Part shown: positions 9,367-15,965 of the stretch, piece after piece
Layout of the letters: each line of letters starts with the position of its first letter
Numbering within the stretch: position 1 is the stretch's first letter
Assembly (NCBI GenBank): GCA_046758465.1
Contig: JBHIAG010000014.1
Location: 1-30,924 of the forward strand
DNA length: 30,924 nt
Reading direction: 5' to 3'
Origin: JBHIAG01 sp046758465
Lineage (GTDB): Bacteria; Acidobacteriota; Terriglobia; Acidiferrales; 2-02-FULL-67-57
Program-made: the position numbers and the translations under genes
Notes under the pieces: model-generated
The model's database searches: none
What the model saw: only the letters and a program-made list of their open reading frames with translations
Told to the model about the DNA's origin: nothing

Positions 9367-10386
9367 ATGACCAAACTCACTGCCGGCAAACTGAAGGGCC
9401 TGCAAAAAGTCTCCGACGCGCGCGGCATCATCGCCGCGGCCGCGATGGACCAACGGGGGTCGCTGCGCAAGGCGATCGCCCAGGAGCGCGGTGTACCCAC
9501 CGAGCAGGTGACGCCGCAGATGCTGGCCGAGTTCAAAGCGGCGGTGACGCGCATCCTGACACCCCATGCCAGCGCCATCCTGCTCGACCCGGAGTACGGC
9601 TTGGAAGCCGCGCGCACGCGCAGTCCCAACGCCGGTCTGCTGCTGGCCTACGAGAAGAGCGGCTACGATAAGAGCGGGCCGGGGCGGCTGCCAGACTTGC
9701 TGCCGCTGACGGTGAAGCAACTCATCGCCGCCGGTGCCGACTGCATCAAGCTGCTCATCTACTACACACCCTTCGACGCGCCCACGATCAACCAGGAAAA
9801 GCACGCCTGGGTGGCGCGTGTGGGAGCCGAGTGCGCCCAGTGGGATGTGCCCTTCTTCCTGGAATTTGTCGGCTACGATCCCGAGGGCGACGAAAGCAGC
9901 CTCGCGTACGCGCGCAAGAAACCTGAAATCGTCATCCGCAGCATGGAGGAATTTTCTAAGCCCGAATATCTGGTCGACATCCTCAAAGTGGAAGTGCCGG
10001 TGAACCTGAAATTCGTCGAAGACACAAAAACTTTTGCCGGCACCCCCGCCTACAGCAAAACCGAAGCCAAAGAACTCTTCCAGAAAGCCGCGGCGGTAGC
10101 CAGGAAACCGTTCATCTATCTCAGCGCGGGCGTCTCCAACCCGCAGTTCGCCGAAACCCTCGACCTCGCCGCCGAAGCCGGCGTGCCCTTCTGCGGTGTG
10201 CTCTGCGGACGCGCCACCTGGCAGGACGGAGTGCCCCTCTACGCCAAGCGCGGAATCAAAGCGCTGGAAGAGTGGCTCGCCGACCAGGGCGTGAAGAACA
10301 TCGAAGTCGTCAACCAACGCCTGGCCGCCGCCAAGCCCTGGACAACCTACTACGAGGTCCCCGTCTCCACGACGGCGTCACGCTGA
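9367..10386 (+). CDS. lacD: Tagatose 1,6-bisphosphate aldolase family protein (LacD-type)
   Basis: A 339-residue class I aldolase of the DeoC/LacD family. LacD cleaves tagatose 1,6-bisphosphate to dihydroxyacetone phosphate and glyceraldehyde 3-phosphate, and family members often accept several ketose bisphosphates. Diagnostic motifs are AAAMDQRGSLRKAI near residue 30, LLDPEYGLEA, IKLLIYYTPFDAP, FFLEFVGYDP and DILKVEVPVNLKFVE, in which Lys207 is the likely Schiff-base lysine. YLSAGVS and GVLCGRATWQ complete the barrel. The start at 9367 (MTKLTAGK) matches the family; an upstream in-frame ATG overlaps the previous gene and adds unrelated residues. No lac or galactose genes are nearby, so the true substrate is open, and a general fructose/tagatose bisphosphate role is plausible. 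Confidence 0.9.
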   Translation: MTKLTAGKLKGLQKVSDARGIIAAAAMDQRGSLRKAIAQERGVPTEQVTPQMLAEFKAAVTRILTPHASAILLDPEYGLEAARTRSPNAGLLLAYEKSGYDKSGPGRLPDLLPLTVKQLIAAGADCIKLLIYYTPFDAPTINQEKHAWVARVGAECAQWDVPFFLEFVGYDPEGDESSLAYARKKPEIVIRSMEEFSKPEYLVDILKVEVPVNLKFVEDTKTFAGTPAYSKTEAKELFQKAAAVARKPFIYLSAGVSNPQFAETLDLAAEAGVPFCGVLCGRATWQDGVPLYAKRGIKALEEWLADQGVKNIEVVNQRLAAAKPWTTYYEVPVSTTASR

Positions 10387-10409
10387 AGCCAGTCTTCCCA
10401 CCGACGCGT

Positions 10410-10850
10410 TTACTGTTCGCGGTAACCCAGAATGTCAGCCGTCACGCCGCGCAGCACCCGTCCCTTATGCGGCGCGGCTTTGTCGATCTTGCTCGCGTAG
10501 TCCATCTTCCGGATCTGGATACTATATTTCTGAAACTCACATGCGTCGGGAATCAGCAGGTCATCGCTGTTATAAATCTCCCCCAAGCGCACCTCTTGGC
10601 TCGCTTCGTCCACCTCCGCCCCCAGCACCCGCGCCACCACTCGATCCCGCTGGTAGAGCGCATCTGGCTCGCGGACTACCGGTGGCGCGGGCGTGGGCCT
10701 GACCTCGGCTCCGACACAGGCAACGTTGCCCCCTTTTCGCTGCCCCGCCCACTTTTTCCGGCTGACAAAAACCACTGCGCCCAGCACCGCGATGGCCACC
10801 GCCACCAGCAGCGCGACCTCTAGTGGCGCGAATGTGCTCTCCCCGCCCAT
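10410..10850 (-). CDS. Membrane-anchored hypothetical protein
   Basis: A 146-residue protein, convergent with the aldolase gene (23 bp between stops). Residues of about 10-30 form one transmembrane helix (EVALLVAVAIAVLGAVVFVS) followed by a basic cluster (RKKWAGQRK), so the remainder should face the cytoplasm. A Pro-rich linker leads to a soluble domain (about 65-146) with alternating beta-like stretches (DRVVARVLGAEV, QEVRLGEIYNSDDLLIP, FQKYSIQIRKMDY) and an end reading RGVTADILGY. A purine-rich GGGGAAAGCAGG precedes the ATG. I recognise no family. Confidence 0.65.
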   Translation of the reverse strand: MGGESTFAPLEVALLVAVAIAVLGAVVFVSRKKWAGQRKGGNVACVGAEVRPTPAPPVVREPDALYQRDRVVARVLGAEVDEASQEVRLGEIYNSDDLLIPDACEFQKYSIQIRKMDYASKIDKAAPHKGRVLRGVTADILGYREQ

Positions 10851-10959
10851 CCTGCTTTCCCCTAAATCACTTTTCTACGCTAAAAATTTCCCATTCGTCA
10901 ACACCTTCGCTGCCAGCCGCTCCTGCTCAGGAGGTAGCGAATCTGCGGCGCGGCTGCTA

Positions 10960-10976
10960 AGGAGGCGTAACCTCCT
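10960..10976. repeat. Short hairpin AGGAGG/CCTCCT
   Basis: AGGAGG (10960-10965) and CCTCCT (10971-10976) are complementary across CGTAA, in the divergent intergenic region about 95 nt upstream of the Spy-like gene. The stem carries a Shine-Dalgarno-like sequence, but no open frame follows it. Confidence 0.35.
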
Positions 10977-11069
10977 CCGCCCCGATTTCGTCTTCTCGAG
11001 TGCGACTTTCCTTGTGTTGGTGGGTTTACGTATACAGGGGGCGAACGAAGCTCCCCAAAAGGAGAAACC

Positions 11070-11690
11070 ATGAAGTCAGGACGGAACAGCTTACTCAGTG
11101 CACTGGTGGCAATATTTCTGCTGGCCGGCGCTGCGGCGCTCGGGCCCCCGTCCGGGTTTGCTCAGGAAGCTGACCCGAACCTGCCCGAAGCAGCCTTGCC
11201 CGACGACTTCGACGACCTTGGCGCCGTGGCCGACCAGCCGGGCATCCGCGAGCAACTCGGCATCACCGACGCTCAGATCGAGCAGTTGCGCGCCGCCGGC
11301 CGGGAGGCGCTCAAGCAGCGCATCCGCACCCGCGCGGAGTGGCGCGTGAAACAAATTGAACTCCAAGAACTGCTCGCAGCCGACACGCCCGACCGTGCCC
11401 TGATCGAGAAAAAAGTGCGTGAAATCGGCGACCTCCAGTACGGGATGCTCAAGTCGCGCGTCGATACCCGGCTGGCGCTGGCGGGGATTTTGACGCCGGA
11501 GCAGCGCAGCAAGCTGCGCTCGCTGCGGCACCAGCGGATGCGTGCCCACAGACGTGGGCGTGGCCAGCGCGGTTTCCGACGCCAGCGGCGCGAGATGGGT
11601 GAGCGGCATCGCCGCCTTCGCCCGCCCCAGCAAGAGCACCACCGGCCCGAGGCACCGCCGCCGCCACAACCACCGCAACCCCATCTGTAG
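11070..11690 (+). CDS. Secreted Spy/CpxP-like (LTxxQ) protein
   Basis: A 206-residue protein led by AAGGAG and a signal peptide (about residues 1-31, ending GFA). The mature part is almost all helix: REQLGITDAQIEQLRAAGREAL, WRVKQIELQELL, DRALIEKKVREIGDLQYGMLKSRVDTRLALAGILTPEQRSKL. The closing LTPEQ is the LTxxQ signature of Spy/CpxP periplasmic chaperones and CnrX-type metal resistance sensors. The last 55 residues are very rich in Arg, then His/Pro/Gln, and likely disordered; this tail is unusual for the family and could bind metals or nucleic acid. No sensor kinase or anti-sigma gene is adjacent. A chaperone or stress role is inferred from the family only. Confidence 0.8.
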   Translation: MKSGRNSLLSALVAIFLLAGAAALGPPSGFAQEADPNLPEAALPDDFDDLGAVADQPGIREQLGITDAQIEQLRAAGREALKQRIRTRAEWRVKQIELQELLAADTPDRALIEKKVREIGDLQYGMLKSRVDTRLALAGILTPEQRSKLRSLRHQRMRAHRRGRGQRGFRRQRREMGERHRRLRPPQQEHHRPEAPPPPQPPQPHL

Positions 11691-11755
11691 CGCTCTGGGA
11701 AGCTAGCGCCGGCGAAGAAGAGGGGACAGCCGCAGGGCAGCCGCAGCCAGCGCGG

Positions 11756-12388
11756 CTATCTTACCAGTAGCACCTCGCGCAGATTGTCACGCCTGATGAA
11801 GGTGCGCGAGGAAGAAAAGGTGGCGAACAGATCGAGGATGGCACGGTTCTGCAACACCCGTAGAGGCCGGAGGCCGAGTTCGGTCGGCAGCACCACAAAC
11901 GACTCGCGCGTCCCCAGCCGATAGCGGTTGCCCCGAGCCGCCTGCAACTGGTTGCGAAAGACCGTCAGCAGTAACCCGCCGGGCTTCAGCAGCGCGTGCA
12001 AGCGCGCGCTGGTTGGCGGCAAGAGTTCTTCCGGCAGATACTCAAACAAGTCCCACGCCAGCACCCCGTCCAGCGATTCCTCGCCATAGCGCAGGTTGGC
12101 CTCCAAAAACTGAGCTGCGGCCGACGCCTCCGCCTCGGGACTCTCCGCTTCTTGCCCCGCAGCCGCCAGCACCTCCAACGGGTCTTCCGTATAGACCTTG
12201 GCCCCCGCCTCGGTCAGCAGTTGCACCGTGGAGTGCCAGACCGGGCCCAGATCAAGAACGCTCGGATGCGTGCGGTCAGCCAAGCTGTGGAAAAATTGCG
12301 CCAGCGCATGCGACGCCCGCGCCGGCGGCGCCACACTCACGGGCGACGCCGAAGAACGTGCCGAAAGCCGCTGCCCGAGAATATTCAC
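11756..12388 (-). CDS. Degenerate SAM-methyltransferase-like protein
   Basis: A 210-residue protein with the outline of a class I methyltransferase: VLDLGPVWHSTVQLL at the motif I position, DGVLAWDLFEYLPEE at motif IV, and LHALLKPGGLLLTVF at motif V-VI. Motif I lacks the Gly-x-Gly that binds SAM, so catalysis is doubtful. The start is GTG at 12388, only 8 nt after the stop of the bactofilin gene, so the two are co-transcribed and perhaps translationally coupled. This linkage suggests a role with the bactofilin scaffold or envelope rather than general metabolism, but that is inference. Confidence 0.7.
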   Translation of the reverse strand: MNILGQRLSARSSASPVSVAPPARASHALAQFFHSLADRTHPSVLDLGPVWHSTVQLLTEAGAKVYTEDPLEVLAAAGQEAESPEAEASAAAQFLEANLRYGEESLDGVLAWDLFEYLPEELLPPTSARLHALLKPGGLLLTVFRNQLQAARGNRYRLGTRESFVVLPTELGLRPLRVLQNRAILDLFATFSSSRTFIRRDNLREVLLVR

Positions 12389-12396
12389 GGCCGCGT

Positions 12397-12918
12397 CTAC
12401 TGAAGCTTGTCTTTGGAGTCACCCGCAAGCGGCATCGCCGCTATCCGGAGGGTCTCGCTCGTTGCCTCCCCGCGCTTCGGCCTCTCCTGCGGTCGCTCGA
12501 TGTCAATGCTGCCCTTGAAGTAGGCGCCGTCCTCGATGACGATGCGGGCCGCCACCAGCTCGCCGGTGACATTGCCGGTCTTGCGGATTTGCAAGCGGTC
12601 GCGGGCACGCAGATTGCCCTGCACGGTCCCCTCAATGACAATCTCGCCCGCACGGATGTCGGCGCGCACGCGGCCCTGCGGCCCTACGACCAGGTTGTTG
12701 TCCCCCAGCTCGATGTTGCCTTCAAATTCCCCATCCAGGTACAAGTCCTCGCTACCTTTCAGCTCCCCCCGGAAGACCAAGCTCTTCCCGATCCGTGCCT
12801 GCGTGTTGCTCGGCCGCAGCGACTCTGGCAAGGGCCGCAAATCCCGTACGCTTGACGCCACCGGCTCAGGGTTCGACGATGTCGGAAAGACTTCCTCCCC
12901 TCTCTTTGTTCGCCACAT
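12397..12918 (-). CDS. Bactofilin family protein
   Basis: A 173-residue bactofilin (DUF583). Bactofilins polymerise without nucleotide into filaments that act as membrane-linked scaffolds for cell shape, stalks or polar placement. The core at about residues 41-142 shows the repeated beta-helix rungs: IGKSLVFRGELKGSEDLYLDGEFEGNIEL, NNLVVGPQGRVRADIRAGEIVIEGTVQGNLRARDRLQIRKTGNVTGELVAARIVIEDGAYFKGSI. Both ends are Pro/Arg-rich and likely disordered, as is usual. ATG at 12918 is preceded by GGGGGAATC. It is the first gene of a two-gene unit with the methyltransferase-like gene. Confidence 0.93.
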   Translation of the reverse strand: MWRTKRGEEVFPTSSNPEPVASSVRDLRPLPESLRPSNTQARIGKSLVFRGELKGSEDLYLDGEFEGNIELGDNNLVVGPQGRVRADIRAGEIVIEGTVQGNLRARDRLQIRKTGNVTGELVAARIVIEDGAYFKGSIDIERPQERPKRGEATSETLRIAAMPLAGDSKDKLQ

Positions 12919-13069
12919 GATTCCCCCCGCCTCTTGTAGGCTGGCTCCCCCAGACCTCGGCCGTACTATAGTAGCTTCATCCGCAGAAGTAAACAGGCTG
13001 GCCCGGGGCTCGCGGGCGACTTGAAGAACGAGCGGAAGCGTCCTGCATAAGAAAGCGACGCAATAATGC

Positions 13070-13098
13070 TTGACAAGCTATACGAGTTCATATATATA
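13070..13098 (+). promoter_or_regulatory. Promoter of the ArsR-type regulator gene
   Basis: TTGACA (13070-13075), a 17-bp spacer, then TATATA (13093-13098) in a markedly AT-rich patch. The predicted start is near 13105, and AAGGATGAG (13114-13122) then precedes the ATG at 13126. The whole promoter lies downstream of the ATG at 13066, arguing against that codon as the start. Confidence 0.6.
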
Positions 13099-13108
13099 AA
13101 TATAGAAC
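13086..13108. promoter_or_regulatory. Candidate autoregulatory operator over the -10
   Basis: GTTC (13086-13089) and GAAC (13105-13108) bound a 15-bp block made only of A and T. This imperfect inverted repeat overlaps the -10 region, where a repressor of the ArsR family typically binds. The half-site TTCATATAT resembles TTCAAATAT of the palindrome at 13483-13498. Confidence 0.45.
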
Positions 13109-13125
13109 AATTCAAGGATGAGCTT

Positions 13126-13461
13126 ATGCAGGAACGACTGGCTCAGTTCAAAGCCGATTTTTTTAAAGCCCTTGCGAACCCCTTGCGCATCCGCATCTTA
13201 GACACATTGCGGGGGGGCGCCAAGGGGGTGAACGAGATCAGTGCCTTGATTGGGGTTGCACCCACAAGCGTTTCGCAGCAGTTGGCCATTCTGCGCGGGA
13301 GGAACTTGGTCGTAGCAACGAAGTCGGGCACCACGGTCTACTACGAGGTGCGGGACCGGAAAATCTTTAAGCTTTTGGACGCAGCACGCGAGATCTTCGG
13401 CAGTCAGTTGATGGATGTCCGGCAAACCTTGCGGGACTTGCGCAACGAGGCGCACACATGA
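13126..13461 (+). CDS. ArsR-type winged-helix regulator without metal cysteines
   Basis: A 111-residue DNA-binding regulator. The winged helix-turn-helix is clear: FKALANPLRIRILDTL (helix), GVNEISALIGVAPTSVSQQLAILRGRNLV (helix-turn-recognition helix), VATKSGTTVYYEV (wing). A C-terminal dimer helix follows. The protein has no cysteine and only one His at the very end, so the classical ArsR/SmtB metal sites are absent; it may answer to another signal. The start at 13126 is supported by AAGGATGAG. A longer frame from ATG 13066 would run through a good promoter. It heads a same-strand run of four small regulator genes. Confidence 0.85.
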   Translation: MQERLAQFKADFFKALANPLRIRILDTLRGGAKGVNEISALIGVAPTSVSQQLAILRGRNLVVATKSGTTVYYEVRDRKIFKLLDAAREIFGSQLMDVRQTLRDLRNEAHT

Positions 13462-13482
13462 AGTCAGTTTTTTCGCGCAAAT

Positions 13483-13498
13483 CTTCAAATATTTGAAG
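13483..13498. promoter_or_regulatory. Perfect 16-bp palindrome, candidate operator
   Basis: CTTCAAATATTTGAAG is exactly self-complementary. It lies 21 bp past the ArsR-type stop and 20 bp before the ATG of the MerR-type gene. AT-rich palindromes of this length and shape are typical binding sites of ArsR-family dimers. It could instead act as an mRNA hairpin between the two genes. Confidence 0.55.
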
Positions 13499-13518
13499 CT
13501 AGAAAGGAACCAGGTTGG

Positions 13519-13764
13519 ATGGGGGATTATTTCTTAGCCCAACAGCTCATCGCCCGACTCGGACTTACCCGCCAGCAACTCGAAAAGGCGGAACAAGCGG
13601 GTTACGTCCAGCCGGTACAAAAGCACGGCTATGTTTTCTACTCCGCCCACCAGGCCTATAAGCTCCAGGCGGTGCGCAAGCTAATGGAGAAGAAGGGTTA
13701 CACGTGGGAGCAGGCACTGGCCGAAACGATCCATCGGCCGCTCTACCAAGTTAGCAAAGGCTAA
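13519..13764 (+). CDS. Small MerR-type helix-turn-helix protein
   Basis: An 81-residue protein that is little more than a MerR-type DNA-binding domain. The helix-turn-helix is FLAQQLIARLGLTRQQLEKAEQAGYVQPV, the wing is KHGYVFYSAHQAYKLQAVRKLM, and the end KKGYTWEQALAETI matches the usual G.sleea segment. There is no effector-binding or dimerisation coiled-coil domain, so it resembles excisionase-like or stand-alone MerR proteins. ATG at 13519 follows AGAAAGGAACCAGG. It sits 20 bp after a perfect palindrome and 14 bp before the cold-shock gene, so transcription is probably shared. Confidence 0.75.
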   Translation: MGDYFLAQQLIARLGLTRQQLEKAEQAGYVQPVQKHGYVFYSAHQAYKLQAVRKLMEKKGYTWEQALAETIHRPLYQVSKG

Positions 13765-13778
13765 GCAGTGGTAGAACG

Positions 13779-14003
13779 ATGAAGGGAACTATCATCAGCC
13801 TGATGAGAAAAAGAGGCTGTGGATTCGTCCGTGGTGAAGACGGCTGCGAAGCCTACTTCGACAAATCCGCAGTTGGCGGAACTGACTGCGCCGCCCTCTC
13901 TGTAGGGCAACCGGTTGAGTATGAAGTGCAGTACGGCCTTGAAAGGCTCCGCGTTGTCAACCTACGGCTAGGCACGGCCGCGCGGAGCGGGTCGAAAGGA
14001 TGA
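13779..14003 (+). CDS. Cold-shock-domain-like small protein
   Basis: A 74-residue protein matching a cold-shock (OB-fold) domain: MKGTIISLMRKRGCGFVRGEDG at strands 1-2, where RGCGFV replaces the RNP1 KGYGFI; EAYFDKSAV at the RNP2 position; then LSVGQPVEYEVQYGLERLRVVNL as strands 4-5. Such proteins bind single-stranded RNA or DNA. Several RNA-stacking aromatics are altered (Cys for Phe/Tyr in RNP1), so affinity may differ. Its stop overlaps the start of the next gene (ATGA at 14000-14003), a sign of translational coupling. Confidence 0.75.
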   Translation: MKGTIISLMRKRGCGFVRGEDGCEAYFDKSAVGGTDCAALSVGQPVEYEVQYGLERLRVVNLRLGTAARSGSKG

Positions 14004-14395
14004 ACAAGGAGCCCGGGGGCGGGCCGTACAAACAAAGGGCAATGCCACTAGACACTGCAAAAGCGATGCGAGCCGCGGCAGGGCTTAAGCTGGGGCCGGT
14101 GCGCGTGATTGTGCCGGAATTGCTCGTTGTGGGCTGCGCGCAGGTGCATTTTCGCTTTCGCAAACGGCCTGTGGTGCTGGGCGCGGATGGGTTGTTTCTG
14201 CTGGGGCGGCCGATGCTGCGTAAAGGCACGGAGGTCGCGATCGACATTCGTCTCGACGGCGTGGAAAGCCGGTTCCAGGCGGTGGTGGACGAGTCGCTCG
14301 AAGGAATTGGGATTGCCTTCCGCTTCACCGCGAACGGCACTCCACACGCCTTGCTGGAATGGTGGCAGCAGACGGTTGGGTTGATCTCGAGTTGA
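14000..14395 (+). CDS. PilZ-like domain protein
   Basis: A 131-residue protein overlapping the cold-shock gene by 4 bp. The second half resembles a PilZ domain: GADGLFLLGRPMLRKGTEVAIDIRLDG, then VESRFQAVVDESLEGIGIAFRF, the usual strand order ending in a GIGIxF motif, followed by a C-terminal helix (HALLEWWQQ). PilZ domains bind cyclic di-GMP through an RxxxR and a (D/N)xSxxG motif; neither is clear here, so it may be a non-binding PilZ relative. ATG at 14042 would also be possible as a shorter start. Function unknown; linkage to three nucleic-acid-binding regulators is the main clue. Confidence 0.6.
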   Translation: MNKEPGGGPYKQRAMPLDTAKAMRAAAGLKLGPVRVIVPELLVVGCAQVHFRFRKRPVVLGADGLFLLGRPMLRKGTEVAIDIRLDGVESRFQAVVDESLEGIGIAFRFTANGTPHALLEWWQQTVGLISS

Positions 14396-14439
14396 GAACT
14401 CTAGGTGGCAGAGAGGACTGCTCCGCGGCACCCCAAGCC

Positions 14440-15138
14440 TCACGGCCTGCTCTCTTCAGCCAGCTTTTGACTGTTTGCAGGCGGCGGCACTGAGAACAGC
14501 TCCCACCAGGTGTACACGCTGCGCACGAGCTCCAGAAAAAACAGCGCGCGTTGCTCGCGCTCCTGCCACCAGCGACGCGGCTGAAACCGCAAATCGTCGG
14601 CGGCAGTGATCCACACCTGCGTCCCCCGCGGACGAAAGACCGCGCGAAAGATGCGGCGCGCGCGGCGCGCGTGGAAGTTTGACGTCACGACAATCACCCG
14701 GCGGAAGCCGTGTTGGGCCAACACCGGTCGCAGCAGAAAAGCTTCGTGGAGCGTGGAAGTGGCTGGCAACGGCACGCGCACGAGCTGCGAGGCGGGTACA
14801 CCCAGGGCAAGGGCTTCGCGCTCCATCAGCTCGGTCTCGTTCAGATAGGTGCGTAGCGCCGGGCCCACCAGCACCAGGCGCGGTGCCCAGCCTTCCCGGT
14901 AGAGCTGCGCGGCCCGCGCCAGCCGGTCTCCCCGCGGGCTGTCCCCGCCCAGCACCACAATCGCCTCCGCCTTTTTTAGCTCATCGCTCACCACCCACCA
15001 TTCCCCGACCGCGCGCAACAGCGGCCCGCGGAGCAGATAGAGCAGAAAAAACAGACAAAGAAGGAGCACCAGGACGATGAGTTGAAAAATAATCCCGCCG
15101 CGCTCGGCGGGCGCCCGCTTCGCGAGCTGTACGCGCAT
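14440..15138 (-). CDS. DUF218 (YdcF/SanA/ElyC-type) membrane protein
   Basis: A 232-residue protein with one N-terminal transmembrane segment (about residues 16-40, FQLIVLVLLLCLFFLLYLL) and a DUF218 domain. Family hallmarks are AEAIVVLGGDSPRGDRLARAAQLYREGW, PRLVLVGP, ATSTLHEA and VIVVTSNFHARRARRIF. E. coli SanA and ElyC of this family affect envelope barrier function and peptidoglycan or enterobacterial common antigen precursors, but no catalytic reaction is firmly established. ATG at 15138 has only GAGG at a long distance. It ends convergently with the PilZ-like gene and lies 89 bp downstream of nuoI on the same strand. Confidence 0.85.
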   Translation of the reverse strand: MRVQLAKRAPAERGGIIFQLIVLVLLLCLFFLLYLLRGPLLRAVGEWWVVSDELKKAEAIVVLGGDSPRGDRLARAAQLYREGWAPRLVLVGPALRTYLNETELMEREALALGVPASQLVRVPLPATSTLHEAFLLRPVLAQHGFRRVIVVTSNFHARRARRIFRAVFRPRGTQVWITAADDLRFQPRRWWQEREQRALFFLELVRSVYTWWELFSVPPPANSQKLAEESRP

Positions 15139-15227
15139 AAAGTTGCGTGACCTCTAGGTGGCGTCGAGTCTAGGGACGAACGAGAGGAACGTCAAGCTCA
15201 GGCGAGTGGTCTACAGCCGGAAAGAAG

Positions 15228-15689
15228 CTACTTATTGAAGCGCGAAGGCGTGGGGCCTTCTTCCAGCATGTGCCGGTCCCAGATGGCGCCCTGGCGCGTG
15301 TAGTAGGCCAGCTCAAAGTCCTGGGTCAACTCCAGGGCGTCGGTGGGACAGGCATCCTCACAGCAGCCGCAAAACATGCAGCGGGAGAGATCGTAGGTAA
15401 AATGGGTCAGCACCTTGCGCCGCGAAGCCTCCTCGCGCTGCCAACCGACTACAATGAGGTTTTCGGGGCATGCCAGCGCGCAGAGGTTGCAGGCGATGCA
15501 GAGGGTTTCATCGGTTTCCGGGTGGTTATTCAGGCGCGGCGCACCGCGGTAGCGCTCGGCCACATTCGGCCGCTCCTTCGGGTACTGCTCGGTGTAGGTG
15601 GCGCTGGGTCGCTGAGAGAGAAACGTGCGGCGAAGACCCTTCAGCAGGTCCACCAAAAAGAGGCGGCGAAGTCGCTCTTTCCCATCCAT
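15228..15689 (-). CDS. nuoI: NADH-quinone oxidoreductase subunit I, orphan
   Basis: A 153-residue ferredoxin-like subunit that carries electrons through two [4Fe-4S] clusters in complex I, between NuoG/NuoCD and the quinone site. Both cluster motifs are complete: Cys64-x2-Cys67-x2-Cys70-x3-Cys74 and Cys104-x2-Cys107-x2-Cys110-x3-Cys114. The N-terminal LLKGLRRTFL and QYPKERPNVAERYRGAPRL are typical NuoI. ATG at 15689 is preferred; the TTG just before it (15692) is a weak alternative. No other nuo gene is within the window, whereas nuoI normally lies between nuoH and nuoJ. It may complement a split nuo locus or serve a related membrane oxidoreductase. Confidence 0.9.
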   Translation of the reverse strand: MDGKERLRRLFLVDLLKGLRRTFLSQRPSATYTEQYPKERPNVAERYRGAPRLNNHPETDETLCIACNLCALACPENLIVVGWQREEASRRKVLTHFTYDLSRCMFCGCCEDACPTDALELTQDFELAYYTRQGAIWDRHMLEEGPTPSRFNK

Positions 15690-15797
15690 CAACTGCCTCT
15701 GCCCTTCTTGTAAGGATACCTGCTGGTGCGAGCTCCGTCAAGGTTGCTCGCCTGAGCTGGTTTGCCGGCGCTCTGGGCGCGCAGTAGTGTAAAGAAA

Positions 15798-15859
15798 GTT
15801 CAACCCCTGGCTCGCGGCCACGGGGCCCCGCGGTCCCGCTCTGCGGGACTGGGTTGAAC
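15798..15859. repeat. Palindromic element, GTTCAACCC arms, copy 2
   Basis: The arms GTTCAACCC (15798-15806) and GGGTTGAAC (15851-15859) are identical to those of copy 1 at 701-756. Two interior hairpins are again present: a TGGC/GCCA stem (15808-15811 with 15817-15820) and GTCCCGC/GCGGGAC (15833-15839 with 15843-15849). The interior sequence differs from copy 1 but the layout is the same. Confidence 0.8.
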
Positions 15860-15890
15860 GAAATTCCTGATTCCCATTGGAGAAACCTCC

Positions 15891-15944
15891 GAGGCTAAAG
15901 CCCGCTAATTTTTGGGCCTGTTACGTCACGGCTAAAGCCGTGAC
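15891..15944. repeat. GGCTAAAGCC double palindrome
   Basis: GGCTAAAGCC occurs at 15893-15902 and again at 15930-15939. The second copy is the centre of a 20-bp near-perfect palindrome (15925-15944, arms GTCACGGCT/AGCCGTGAC around AA). From memory, paired GGCTAAAGCC hairpins are a recurring intergenic element in acidobacterial genomes. Confidence 0.75.
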
Positions 15945-15965
15945 CCGCCTAGACAAGCACCGAGC

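Noticed and set aside
9052..10317. 421-codon open frame on the minus strand
   Set aside because: It is antisense to the LacD-type aldolase and the small membrane protein.
13066..13125. Upstream ATG start for the ArsR-type gene
   Set aside because: It would place a TTGACA-N17-TATATA promoter and the ribosome site inside the gene. ATG at 13126 has AAGGATGAG and begins at the family's usual point.
13000..14400. Regulator cassette considered as a phage or plasmid remnant
   Set aside because: There is no integrase, attachment repeat or replication gene, and GC content is low only in the promoter patches.
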